From Gnetum montanum (lineage: Eukaryota > Streptophyta > Gnetopsida > Gnetales > Gnetaceae), in contig MNCI01030229.1 in NCBI GenBank assembly GCA_015680685.1, positions 124,552-159,364 of the forward strand: DNA of 34,813 bases. The letters are read 5' to 3'. Below, in pieces: positions 1-10,585 of this stretch. A model generated the notes under the pieces. The model did not search any database, was not told the DNA's origin, and worked only from the letters and a program-made list of their open reading frames with translations. Position 1 is the stretch's first letter. Each line of letters opens with the position of its first letter. Both the position numbers and the translations under genes were made by a program.

Positions 1-599
1 TGAACCTACTTGAATCTGGAGTGTTTAGCTTAGTCATGGGGGAGGGGGCACATGCCGAATAAGTGCATAAATTTTTTGAAATTCATCATCGCCCGAAGGA
101 CATATTTAAGGGTAATTAGTTCTAAAATTAAGAATAGAATGTATCAAAAAAAATTTCATCCCCTTAGCTATACTAGAAAATTAAATTTGGAAACCACCTA
201 AGCAAAGAGGACTCAACATTATAATATTTCAGGGACATGTTCTTCCAATAATTAACATCACATGGAAATAAAGTAAATCTATTAAGGTAAGTAGTAAGTT
301 ATAACCTAACTTTGATAACAACCTTACTAACAATTGGTCCTGTGTGATTGCATATGGCCCCGAAACGTGGACAATAGGAAGGTCCTGCTCAAGGTGCAAT
401 CGAATGATCTCAAAGAGGTGGAAGATATGATCCTACCAGAAAACATGCAGAATAGAAGGAACAATCATTCAACATTCATCAAGAAGATCCTCCTATCGTA
501 CGGTTTGGGTAGGCAGAAGCAGGAGATACCGTCTCTGAAAGTAGTGCCTGGTAGTTAGGGGAAATGTACTAGTTTTGGCATAATAAAGAAGAAGGTACC

Positions 600-902
600 A
601 TGGTCAACAATTGTGGTGTGACTGTTAACTTCTCTATTCAAGCAATTTTGGAAGTATTAAACATTTCGAATACAGGGCCAAAGGTTGCTCAGAACCAACT
701 GGACACTTTCAGAACTGAGCAACTTAATAAATTGTTGACAGAGAATAAAAGGGTGGTAGAAGAAAAAGATAAGGCTAATTGGGATGCCTTTATGGAACAA
801 GTGCAAACTTAATTGGGATGCCTTTATGGCACAAGTGCAAACTTACATGCACGCCAAGGCACTCAAGGCCTTACAAGAGGAGAAACTCTAGGTCATACTT
901 CA
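600..902 (+). pseudogene. Broken small ORF in the 3' tail of copy A
   Basis: This is an unrecognised reading frame of about 100 codons in the tail of copy A. Its first 70 residues are charged and look helical, with many Lys, Glu, Asn and Gln. A 34-bp tandem duplication (777-810 and 811-844) inserts a stop after residue 70. Reading through the second duplicate alone, the frame would continue to a TAG near 868-890. It could be a remnant of an accessory protein of the element or a chance frame. I recognise no domain and see no clear counterpart in copy B. Confidence 0.3.
777..844 (+). repeat. 34-bp tandem duplication
   Basis: Two adjacent 34-bp units (777-810 and 811-844) differ by about one base. 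Because 34 is not a multiple of three, the duplication shifts the frame and makes the stop in the surrounding small ORF. Confidence 0.9.
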
Positions 903-1141
903 GCATCATCAAATCCCAAGACCTGGAGCGCAAGAAAAGGGAAAGACACCAATGGAGGAGCCACCGCCACCAAGAACTACATGAGTTCCACCATTTTGTA
1001 ATCATAAGATTTTCTTTTGTATTGTGTCTCACTCCACACTGTGGCATGAATCCATTCTAGTCAGTCAATAATCCCATACCTATCCACTGTGTAATCAATG
1101 GAGCTTGTTCTCTTTGTAACTCGAGGACGAGTTTTCATTCA

Positions 1142-1153
1142 GTTGTGGGGGTA
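1142..1153 (+). other. Polypurine tract of copy A
   Basis: The sequence GTTGTGGGGGTA lies directly before the LTR start TGATGA. The identical string precedes the copy B LTR at 4526-4537. This is the expected position for the plus-strand primer of an LTR retrotransposon. Confidence 0.7.
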
Positions 1154-1754
1154 TGATGAGTCATGAATTTGCTGGCTGTGATATCGCAACTATGATATCA
1201 CAGCTATGATATATCAGCCTTGTTGTATTAGTAGCCACGATATCACATGGGCCGCGATATTGCGTACGCAATATCATAGTCGATGTGATATCATAGCCGA
1301 TGAGATATCGCGTCTTCCCCTACGATATTGTGTATGCGATATCACAGTGCACTACCATATCTATAAATAACAGGTAGCTCTCCCTTGTTTGATAATTAGG
1401 AGTTAGAAGTAGCAAAGCTCTGGCAGTTTGATCCCTCCAGAGTTAGATTTTTTCCCGTGTCTGCTGGCAGTGTGGTGAATGTAATTGTACGATGTCTTTA
1501 TTTGAGTGTGCCATACTTGGACACACACATGACCGACAATAAAGATCGAGATTACTTCATCATTGTAGCATTCACTTTGTTATTTATTTAATGTTATTTA
1601 TTGTTTTCTCTCTCTCACCCTTAAATTGCTAGAATGTGGAACGAGTACGACTTGATTAGTGTGACTACTTGGTAACCCAGTGGCATATCTAGGATCTACG
1701 CTTGGTAACCCAATGGCGTATCTGGGATCTACGCTTGGTAATCCTAGTGGCATN
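1154..1754 (+). repeat. 3' LTR of copy A (truncated) with GATATC array and TATA box
   Basis: The LTR starts TGATGAGTCATGA. About 10 GATAT or GATATC motifs, mostly in inverted-repeat context, lie between about 1178 and 1345. A TATA box (CTATAAATAA) follows near 1370. The block around 1415-1440 (CTCTGGCAGTTTGAT) is shared with copy C at about 30518. A 33-bp unit with the core CTTGGTAACCCAGTGG repeats about 2.5 times at 1669-1745. Similarity to other LTRs of the family stops at the N at 1754. The normal end (CTCATCA) is missing here and appears only inverted, at 1866. Confidence 0.75.
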
Positions 1755-1865
1755 TATGATTAGGAGACATCATTCAAGTGAGAAAGGTTGTTGCATCAGA
1801 TTGGCCTTGTGCTAGTTTTGATGAGTTCGAAGCTCCATGAGTGTTGTGCTTATGCATGAGAACTA
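1755..1865. other. Unique spacer between opposite LTR fragments
   Basis: This 111-bp stretch lies between the N at 1754 and an inverted LTR end. It does not resemble the matching part of copies B or C. It is either flanking DNA or the result of an assembly join. Confidence 0.4.
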
Positions 1866-2085
1866 TTGATGAGTGGCGAGGTACCCCTACACTCAACCAT
1901 ATGAAACAAGGGTTGCACGTGCGATCCGATCGAACTCCGTAGACGGACTAGTTGTGGCACCTAGACAATTATCCTTAGGTTGCAGTTCGCTATCTTCCCA
2001 CCAGGACTAGTATTATATTTTTCACGTATGGTTTAGTCTAGATGAGGTGTATGATGTATTTCCTAATCTATGCTACTCTTGAAGG
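1866..2085 (-). repeat. Inverted LTR 3'-end fragment
   Basis: Read on the minus strand, this ends with GGGGTACCTCGCCACTCATCA and matches the last ~200 bp of the LTRs at 5340-5528 and about 31110-31310. Shared blocks include GGGAAGATAGCGAA and GTATGGTTGAGTGTAGGGG-type strings. It lies in the opposite orientation to copy A and stops at the N at 2086. Confidence 0.8.
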
Positions 2086-2094
2086 NAAAGAAAA

Positions 2095-2450
2095 TGGACC
2101 AAATAGAGGACTTAGACATAGATATCTTACACTATGCTTATACACCAGAAAAGGATATTAAACATGAAGAATTAGGAATTAAAATAGAAAATCAAGAAGA
2201 AGAAGAATCAAACACATCTGGACCCCCCAAAAATGGAAATACCTTAAATTCCAGATGAAGATACGTCTCTAAATGATCCAAATGACACTATCACCAATGT
2301 TAGATGTGCTACCACACAATTAATTAAATCAACAACAATGATAGATGGGAAATTGGTGGTGTATAACCAAGGGATTGTGTAGTCCATCTCTCGAATGTGT
2401 GACCATAAGATTAGTCATGGAGGAGATGCTCCATCCTAGTTAAAAAACTA
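2095..2450 (+). pseudogene. gag-protease 3'-end remnant, copy B
   Basis: A Glu/Asp/Ile-rich frame (2095-2258) is followed, one frame over, by a stretch that runs to the Ser-His-Gly-Gly-Asp end at about 2413. The corresponding end in copy C is Ser-His-Gly-Gly-Asp at about 34743. It has at least one frameshift and stops. I see no retropepsin motif, so this would be the C-terminal extension beyond the protease. Its identity is inferred mainly from the shared end motif and the shared sequence just after it. Confidence 0.4.
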
Positions 2451-4525
2451 ATAAGTATTTTCACCATTTTTGTTTTACATTTTTTTATCATTTTCCTATT
2501 TCTTTCAAAAATTTTTGATTCTTCATATGTTTTCCATTTCTTAATATTTTTCCTTTATTTATATTTTTCTCTTTTCTTGAGTCATTCTCTTTATGTTCTT
2601 GAATGTATTTTATGTATTTGTTAATAATATTTCCAAGTCATGATGTAGAATTCAATACTATGTGTTGGGTTTTTGTGCTATGATATCAAGATGATAGGGT
2701 AATTAATTGTGTAAAGTAGTGAGACCACCTCATCCATCCCTCCAATTCTCTAAAAAATGTCTTTTTAATGGAAACAATTGGGTTCTTCTTTTATGAACTT
2801 AAAATTCATCAATGATCATTGTACATTGAAGAAAGAGGGAACAAACAAGTGGTAATGGCAAAGGGTGTGACCTCAAAGAGACTTGTTGGATTCTCTTCTT
2901 GAATCCCTTCATGTGGTTTATGACTCCTCTTGGAACATATCTTCACTCCTCCATTGACCAATAATAGGAAGATAAAAGTATTTGCATGGTATGGTTCCCA
3001 TAAAAAAATAAAACAAAAGCACTAGTTATGGAAGTTCAAAGCACACCCCTTAGACATAATAACAAGCTACAAGCACTAGTTATGGGGCTGTAAAGATATG
3101 TTACCCATGCCTGAAAACTAAGGCCCTTCCTTCCTTCTTCTCTTTTCTCCTCTTTTTCAAGTGATGATTGTTCTTTAAGGTGGTTATGGAATCATGGTGG
3201 TTATTAAGAAGAAACAAATCAATGTGAGGTCACAGTTCATGGTATGGACTTGGTTTGAACTTAGAAAGATAGGTATGCTAATCATTTTAATTACACTTTT
3301 CACAAGAACCTATCATGGACATGGTCCAAGTACCTTACATCCTAATCTATGCAATCCCTTCTCATCCCATTATTCACCTCACTATTGCATGCAAGTATGA
3401 GCCTTTTGGTTTTGTGTAGTATAGTGCAACATCCCAACCATGACAATTATGTCTTGTTTGAAAAAAAGGCATGGTCTACATTTAACTTCTTAGGTGCCCA
3501 TGGACATCTATAGAAGTGGTTATGCAAGGGAATTATGGTAGGAGCCTGCTTTGGGGAGGACCCTCTTGCATAAATTTTGTTGATCATGGTTTTGAACTAA
3601 GCTTCACATCTTCTAGAACATCAATGATGGTTTCTCTGAATTTATGCATGATTTTGGGATTACTTCTCATCCATTTCATTAATTTTTCCTACTTTTTCTA
3701 TTTCCATATTCATTAATATTTCTTGGTCGTCTTTTGAATTAGACCTTTGGTTTCAATTGTTTGAAAAGTTATGTGCTTTTGGAGTTACACTCATTAGTCA
3801 TGAGGGCTAGGGATGTCTACTTTGAAATTTTTCTAACATCCTATTTTCAAATATCATGGTAGCTAATAGTAATTGGTCAAAATAATGTGAACAACTTGAT
3901 GATTTTAGTTACCTCATAGCCTTGGGCATAATATGCTATCATCACCTTATGCTTAAACGAAAACTAAGGGATCCAAAAAGGGTTAATTGTTAAGGAAAAT
4001 TTACCAATACTAATGTTGATCCTTTGGTGACTACAAGTGATGTTAAAAGAAACACCTAAGAAAGAAGGTATTTTTATTAGCATGAAAACAAAGCCAAGAT
4101 GGGAACAAAGGAGGATATGCCTATGGAAAAGTCGTAGCACATATAAGATAACAATTCAAACATTACATGTTTGCTAGATCCATGGGATGATAAGAAGAAA
4201 TTTTAGTCCACCCTTCAAGAATGTTCTACATAACTAGAGAAACATCAACATAACAATCAAGGTTAAAATTATACCAGTACTAGTGGCAATAAGAAGAATC
4301 ACCTTTAGCAAATTTTTTAAGACCTCTACAAATTTTGTAATCTTCAATGTCTATCCAATCTTTTTGTCACTCTGTCATTTTGTATGCATCCACTCGAATA
4401 AAATTTTGTAATGTGGCACTTAGAGGTAGTCAGTAGTTAGCATCAATTAATAATCCCATCATTTCCAATTTTCTATAAAGAAAGATTGGTACTATCCTAT
4501 TAACTTGAGGATGAATTTTTACTCA
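2451..4525 (+). other. Non-coding tail of copy B
   Basis: This is about 2 kb of AT-rich sequence between the gag-protease remnant and the polypurine tract. Only short chance frames are present (for example 3194-3400 and 3516-3716), and none shows domain motifs. The last ~220 bp resembles the tail of copy A just before its LTR. Confidence 0.5.
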
Positions 4526-4537
4526 GTTGTGGGGGTA
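4526..4537 (+). other. Polypurine tract of copy B
   Basis: GTTGTGGGGGTA directly precedes the LTR and is identical to 1142-1153 in copy A. Confidence 0.7.
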
Positions 4538-5528
4538 TGATGAATCATCAATTGGTTGGGATATTGCTAATGATTTGTCGCATCTATGATATTGTTGATG
4601 CTATGTCACATCTACGATATCATTAATGCTATATCACATCTGCGATATCATTGATGCTATATCACATCTATTTGTTAAAAATTCAATTTTTGGTTAGCAA
4701 AGATATCAGAGCCCCGACATCGCATATTCGATATTGGATCCCATGCTACATTATCAAATGTCCAATATCGTGAGATGTGTGTTGACCTATAAATATAACA
4801 CTTGGACATACAGTTTGGGCATAAATTAGTTAATAGAGTAGCTAAACTCTTTTAGTGTTATTCTATAGTCTTAGAAAATAGTCAGTGAGTGCCCACAGTG
4901 TGGATCTGAGTAGGTTGTATAGTGTCTTATTTAGTGGCAATGTACCTAGACACATTTCATAAATGGCAATAAGATCGAGATTGATTCTTATTCATTGTAG
5001 CACTTTGAATTAGATTAGATTTACTTTCCATGAAATTTACATTAATATTTACATTTCCATGCATATTAATGAATTGAAGAATGAGCACGACCAGTTTTGA
5101 GCATAAGCACGTATTCGCTTGGTAATCTGAGTAGTGTTATTTCTTAGTTCATCCAGTAGCCTAGTGCTTGGTAATCCCAATAATGGATACATGGGTTTAG
5201 GACATGTACGACAAGTTGGAATGGACCCTCATCATCCATAGGCTAGTTTATACTTTCCTTTCTATTGTTAATTATTTTAAATAATTGATTTCTTTATTAT
5301 CGTTAGGAGTAGCATAAGGTTGAAACAACATCAAGAATCATATGCCTCACTTTGGACTAAACTATATGTGAAAAATCTGCCACTAGTCCAAGTGGGAAGA
5401 TAGCGAATTATGATCAAGGCATAGTGATCTAGATGCCAAAACTAGTCCCATTCATGGAATTTGATCCAATCATGCATGAACACTTATGATTCATATGGTT
5501 GAATGTAGGGGTACCTTGCCGCTCATCA
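4538..5528 (+). repeat. Complete 3' LTR of copy B (991 bp)
   Basis: It runs from TGATGAATCATC to CCGCTCATCA, with TG...CA ends. A GATATC array (about 4559-4760) includes three near-tandem ~28-bp units. A TATA-like CTATAAATATAA follows near 4789. The conserved end block TATGGTTGAATGTAGGGG lies at about 5496-5512. This is the only LTR of the family here that seems complete at both ends, so it serves as reference for the truncated ones. Confidence 0.8.
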
Positions 5529-6613
5529 ACTATGATGTTACAATGAAGACTTTTTATTTTAGGCATGGATTTGATGATTGTTACCTACTAGTGTTTTATG
5601 GTTTATTTTTAGTGGGTTGTTCCACTAAGAAGACATGGTGGCTTAACATTCTCTAAGAAGAAAGGATAGAAACAACAAGATGTATAAGAATGTAGGATGA
5701 GTTAGAAAAGTGTTAATTGAGAACTAATGTCAAGAAAATTTCATTAATAAAGCCTACGTATAATTAAAATAATTCTAACACATAAAAAAGCTAGAGGAAT
5801 ATATTTAGAAGTATTAAGACCTAATGTTGCAAGCACAATATATAAATAAGGTAGACAAATATAGACTCTTTTTTACTGGCTTGAAGCCTTAAAGATAATG
5901 GGAGCTCAAAACCTAGAAAGTTACAAAATACAAAGAAGTAGTTTAAATGGCTATAGGATTGGTGAATTTAAAGGATAAAAATTCAAATAATAAGGAAATG
6001 GTACAACAACTAGAGAATAAGAGTTTTAGAAAGGATTTGGAGAGAAGAGTTCTAGTGCTTTTAAGTAGCTATATGTTACCATTACTCTAGGTACTCAATC
6101 CTCTTAGTGGGGTATGGAAAATGTCGAGCTTCTCAAGAACATAATGAATTTTGGGATAAAATTCCATGTTTTTTAGGACCTACTCAAAATCCTTTGAAGC
6201 ATGTACACATAAGGTGCTATGCTCATATAAATAACCACTTTGCTCAAAAATTTCTTCTTAGTTCTTTGAATGTAAATGGTATGAAAGGTCATGATGAGAA
6301 TGATAGGTTAAATGAAATTGAACATGAGCCTAATTCTTCATTAAAGATTACAAACAAGGATGGATAAGAAGAAAAATAAGAGTATTTGGGATTATGGAGT
6401 AAGTATCTAAAGGTTTGATCACCATAGCAATAGATGAATGATTTGATCTTCAATTAGGGCAATTTATGTGAAGGAAAGTAGAACATGATGAGCTTGGTGT
6501 TGTCATTTCATTAATGGGTTGAGGAATTGTTAAAAAAAGAAATAAAAATATGTAGATGTTAGAAACGAAAAAATAAAAGAAAAAAGCAAAAGAGAAGAGA
6601 GAGTGGTGAAGTG

Positions 6614-6777
6614 ACTCCAAGTAGCGGGCACACATTTCTATTACTATAACTTTGAGCAGGAGGTGCAAATTTTTAAAGTGACTTTGAGTAAGAAGCATAC
6701 ATTTCTATTATGTCTTTGCATAGAAAATATACCTTTCTATCCTATCTTCAAGTAGGACGTACAATTTTCAAACAAAA
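6614..6777 (+). repeat. Degenerate ~32-bp tandem repeat, 5 units
   Basis: Units begin at about 6614, 6649, 6681, 6713 and 6745 with variants of ACTTTGAGTAG, followed by a variable part ending in TTTCTATTA-type sequence. Spacing is 32-35 bp. The units are diverged, so the array is old. Confidence 0.6.
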
Positions 6778-7084
6778 AAGACTGCCTTCACATTAATACA
6801 TAGTTGTATCACTAAAATTGGTAGACAAATGGCTTGTATTTGAAGTGAGACCTTGCTCCAAGTAAAACGATTGGTACCATTTGCATGAAAAAAAAGGAAA
6901 ATTCATTTATCCATTAACCTAGGTTGCATGGGCATCTCTAAATCTTAATTAAATATCAAGTTGAGTTCAACATTTGTGCTTGATAGTTGGTGACCCTAGT
7001 CATAAAACCCTATTGTCAATAGTTGTTGGATGAGCTTTTAGTTGTTTGATATGCTCAATATCCACTTTACTCTCTACATTTGAG

Positions 7085-7121
7085 GAATGTATGAAAAATG
7101 ACTAATGTATGAAAAATGACT
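7085..7121 (+). repeat. 18-bp tandem duplication
   Basis: The 18-bp unit AATGTATGAAAAATGACT occurs twice in tandem. Confidence 0.8.
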
Positions 7122-8619
7122 TAAGCTTTGAGAAAATCACTTCATTCAAGTGGTAGAAAATGCACAAAGTATGGCTTATTGATGGTTCAAAGGTTGCTTT
7201 CCTTCTAGATTGGGATGAGAAGAAGTATGAAGATCGATATAAGTTCCATGCTAAATTAACCATCATTTCCTTTTTTAGAATTATATGGCCCTAATTCCTT
7301 ATGGACTACATCACAATGAGAGGGCCGTGGGGGCACCTTTGGCTTTCAATGTAAGCACATTCCCTTATTTATGAAGAAGGGATTTAAGGCTAGATGAATG
7401 TTGTATATGGACACATCATAGCTTCTTTGAGGATTGTGGTGACTTGTGTGTATGTTTGTGCTCTTTATGATTACCATGTATGTGCATTAACAATGACGTG
7501 TTAGCTGAGTAGAAAGATTTGGAAGGTCAAAGTTATGAATTTAATTCTTATTAGTAACAGTAACTTATAAAATTAACATTACTATATCTCTATGGAGTAA
7601 ATATTGTTTTAAAAAATCTTCAAGTTCCAACATTCCCCTCATGTGTATGCATCATATTGGTCTAGTCATTTATATGATTATCTAAGGTGTATTTGATATG
7701 CTCCTAACCTTTGGACTAATGTGTATTATGTATTCATGTTTTTCTTGCAAGTTTTGTAAAAATTAAAGTATAGTCCATTTTGAGTCTACTCTAGAACACT
7801 TGCTGATTTTGAGGCTCACTATGGTGCTCTCAAGACAAATGTCATTATATACCATATTTGCACACTTTAATACAAGTGGCTGAAGTTGTTAAATCATTGT
7901 CAAACAAAGATTTGTGAGTAAAACATGGTCATTGCAAGTCACACTTTAGAAACCATTATGTCATATGTAAGTTTTAGAAAGTATGGTATGGTCTATATTT
8001 ATTGAGGTACAAAAAATCAAAAAATATATTTTAAGTTAGCCTTGCAATAAGATTCTTGATTTGGAAGCTCCAAATTATTCTGGTGAGAAAGCGGAAAAAA
8101 AGGTTTTGGGTTCTAAGCCACAAGCCCCAAATTTATCAATAAAATTTGTACATAATGTAAGAGAAAGGGGTGCAAGTAGTTGTGCCTAGTCCTAACTTAA
8201 TCATAAAGATGAATCTTTTAAACCATGATACTAATGTTTCCATACAACTTAAAAGAGCTCATCTGATTTATAACTGATAGGAAGATGGATGTAATTTACA
8301 ACTCACACTCCTCGTGACATATGTTTATCCATCAAAATTTAACAAGTGAAATTGAGATTGAAAGAACATGTGAACCTACCATCAAGGAAGTATGCGGGGT
8401 TGGGTAGGTGAATAAAAATTTAAAATGAAAGCACAATCCGTATTTTCTCTTGATTAAAATTAGCGTGTAAATTTGATCCCAAATTTTCATGTGCATGGAT
8501 TTTTATTTTTCTTCCTTATGTTTTTGTTTTCTTTGCATTTATGCAAAATGTTTTATTCTTTACTAGGGACCTCATCACTCGTTAAAATAAATAGATAATG
8601 AGAAGAAGAAAAAAATAGC

Positions 8620-8624
8620 GTTTG
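8620..8624 (+). other. Left target-site duplication GTTTG
   Basis: GTTTG directly precedes the 5' LTR and is repeated exactly after the 3' LTR (22752-22756). A 5-bp duplication is the usual Ty3/gypsy integrase footprint. Confidence 0.9.
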
Positions 8625-9187
8625 TGTAAAAGAGGTAGCAGGGTTGGTGGTGAACTACTACCTCCCCCACGGTTCGAGGGCCGTGGGGGCACAAGGGGTC
8701 CTCTACTCCTTATGTCTTCGAAACCATACTGGCATGGTAGTTCCATGCATTAGTAAGAGGAGGCTATGACCTACCTCATTACCCCACTTGGTAGGACCTT
8801 TCCTAGGAGGGTTGCGTAGTTCAACTCTGCGTTAGGGTGTTTTTACCAAGTGTGTCATGGGACGTGCTATGGGATGTTGCATGTTCTCCTTGGAGCATGA
8901 CACCAACTACCAGCACACAGTGAAGAATCTGGAGGGTTCAGCTGGTAGTCCCTGTGGTGTCCATGTGAGTGGAGCAAGGGAGTGCTATCTAGCTTGCTAG
9001 CGCATCGCAAATATTGTTTATGAACACCACTCAGGAGACATGCTAACACTAACACATTGTTTGTTGGCATGTGTTTCAGGATTTTTGATTGCTGAGGCGT
9101 ATTCCTCTTGAGTTTTGTCCCAATTTAGAATCTGCTTGGGAAACTCTTGGGGTGCCAAACAATGTACTCAGGGATAACATTGTTACA
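8625..9187 (+). repeat. 5' LTR of the chromovirus
   Basis: It starts TGTAAAAGAGG and ends AACATTGTTACA. It aligns end to end with 22190-22751. No primer binding site follows; the next base belongs to the nested element LTR. Confidence 0.93.
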
Positions 9188-10261
9188 CTGACAATGTGAG
9201 CCCATCGTCAGCTACCAAAAGTGGCCCAAATCCAAGCACAGACAGGCCCAAATTAAACATGCAAGACTTCCTCAAGGTTAGGTAGTAGTTACACTTCAAA
9301 AATAGGTCTTAAAAGTAGAATTTTGACACAAAATGCATCATTTTTGGTCATGCACACCGAGGTCACGCTGAGGTCACGCTAGCAGTGTGAGCCTAGCATG
9401 AGCATAGGTCACAACCAAGCAAAAGAACTTTAGACACATGTTGAGGGCACACCAAGACAAGATCAACACACGTTGGTGACCTTGGTGAAGCAAAAAAATT
9501 TCTAGCAGTAGCCAGGTCGCAAATCTAGAAATTTCAAGAGAGCCAAAGGCAAGATCTCTTATTGTACATTATCAATAATTCTTGCACAAGCTAGAACAGA
9601 TTATAAAATACAGTGCATTTGGTCTAGAACGTGGTATGCCTATGTACACCTATCATGTGATCCATTTTTCTCAGTTCTCCTAGCCATTGACCTCATTCGC
9701 AAATCCTACTTCCGAGCCTAGCAAAATGTATAAATACCCTGTTCATTGACATAAAGAGGGTTGGAAAAAATTTGAAAAAGAAAACTAGCAATCCTAAGCC
9801 CAGATGCACGTGATCCCCAACACCTGCAAAAACCACACATCGGAGCTTAACGTCTAACTTGCAATCCAAACTTGCAACTACGTTTTGACCAGTGCACATT
9901 TTGTTAATTAATACAATATAGTTTCATTTTTTCCTTCCGTTGTGCTATTCTGGTTCATTATCTGTGTTATCCCATTTTATTGCATGTTTTTACATATTCT
10001 ATTCACATTTTCATGCTATATTCAAATTTACGTTTCATTGCATTACGCTCTTCGTTTTACATTTCGTGATGATAACCCCAGCGTAGGCCATAGCGTATGC
10101 TCGAGGAAGTCCTTGGTTGATCTGTGTGCAGACCATCCAAGGCACTCTACCTTTATTTTTCCAGCTTGCCCTCAAATGAAGGTAGGGTCATCTATATCTC
10201 TTCAGAGATCTTTCAGCGTTCGTTTTCCTCTAGCCTTATGCCAACGATTTTAGATGGTACA
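9188..10261 (+). repeat. 5' LTR of the nested element, 5'-truncated
   Basis: It matches about 16184-17246, with roughly 7 percent differences in the stretch I compared (near 9700-9920). It contains about one and a half of the ~200-bp GGTCAC-rich units present in more copies before and inside the 3' LTR. The TATA box TATAAATA lies at 9729-9736. It ends TAGATGGTACA. Its 5' end is cut at the outer LTR. Confidence 0.85.
9729..9736 (+). promoter_or_regulatory. LTR TATA box, nested element (5' copy)
   Basis: TATAAATA sits in a block conserved with the 3' copy (16714-16721), about 530 bp before the LTR end. It is the likely core promoter of the element. Confidence 0.65.
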
Positions 10262-10265
10262 GAAA

Positions 10266-10284
10266 TTGGCACTAGAAGGAGGGC
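10266..10284 (+). other. Primer binding site candidate, nested element
   Basis: TTGGCACTAGAAGGAGGGC lies 4 bp after the LTR end at 10261. The position and the leading TGGCxC, complementary to a tRNA 3' CCA end, fit a primer binding site. I cannot name the tRNA with confidence. Confidence 0.6.
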
Positions 10285-10585
10285 TGAACATGTTTACCAT
10301 TTAATCAAAACCTTGATCATGCTACCTATTCAAACGCTACGCAAACCAAGTGCTGAAACTCACACTCACACTATAGTACTCATGCTGCTATAGTAGTCAT
10401 GTTGCTACAGTACTGCTACAGTGCTGCTACAGTGTTTTTTCAACAAAAACGCACAAAATGCATCTGTTTCAAAGCTGAATTCATCACAATTTGCACCTAA
10501 CTTCAAGCCAGTCTAAGTACTGACTGCCACCAACATCGATCACCTTGTCCAATACATACAATACACACAACATAATGATTCTGAG

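Larger units (their letters stand above)
1..1754 (+). mobile_element. Copy A: 3' half of a GATATC-family LTR retrotransposon
   Basis: The left edge carries a short peptide signature, Ser-His-Gly-Gly (from 32). The same signature ends the gag-protease frame of copy C (34743) and occurs in copy B (2413), so the window starts near the end of a gag-protease frame. About 1.1 kb of mostly non-coding tail follows, then a G-rich polypurine tract (1142-1153) and the 3' LTR from 1154. The block just before the tract (about 1118-1153) closely matches the block before the copy B LTR (about 4503-4537). No reverse transcriptase or integrase motif is visible in the tail. The family assignment rests on shared sequence with copies B and C; the broader class is discussed under copy C. 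Confidence 0.75.
2087..5528 (+). mobile_element. Copy B: 3' half of a GATATC-family LTR retrotransposon
   Basis: It begins at an N with a Glu-rich coding remnant (2095-2260). The Ser-His-Gly-Gly gag-protease end signature lies at about 2413. About 2.1 kb of AT-rich non-coding tail follows, then a polypurine tract (4526-4537) identical to that of copy A, and a complete 3' LTR (4538-5528). No polymerase motif is seen in the tail. No PBS follows the LTR, so it is a 3' LTR. The 5' part of the element is absent. Confidence 0.7.
5529..8619. other. Gene-free AT-rich interval
   Basis: This is 3.1 kb between the copy B LTR and the chromovirus target site. The longest frame (6107-6367, 86 codons) has no recognisable domain. 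I see a degenerate tandem array (6614-6777), a short duplication at 7085-7121, and no clear transposon ends. It may be old unrecognisable repeat DNA. Confidence 0.6.

Noticed and set aside
1178-1345. GATATC array considered as a CRISPR-like or satellite array
   Set aside because: Spacing is irregular and the array is confined to LTRs of a eukaryotic retroelement.
6107-6367. 86-codon ORF in the AT-rich interval
   Set aside because: It has no recognisable domain, no similar copy in the window and no promoter context. It is probably a chance frame or an unrecognised relic.
7319-7336. String AGGGCCGTGGGGGCAC, identical to part of the chromovirus LTR (about 8678)
   Set aside because: Only 16 bases match and the flanks do not, so it may be chance.
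7900-7980. Sequence that in one frame looks like a decayed zinc knuckle (Gly-His-Cys ... His ... Cys)
   Set aside because: Spacing does not fit CX2CX4HX4C and no gag context surrounds it.
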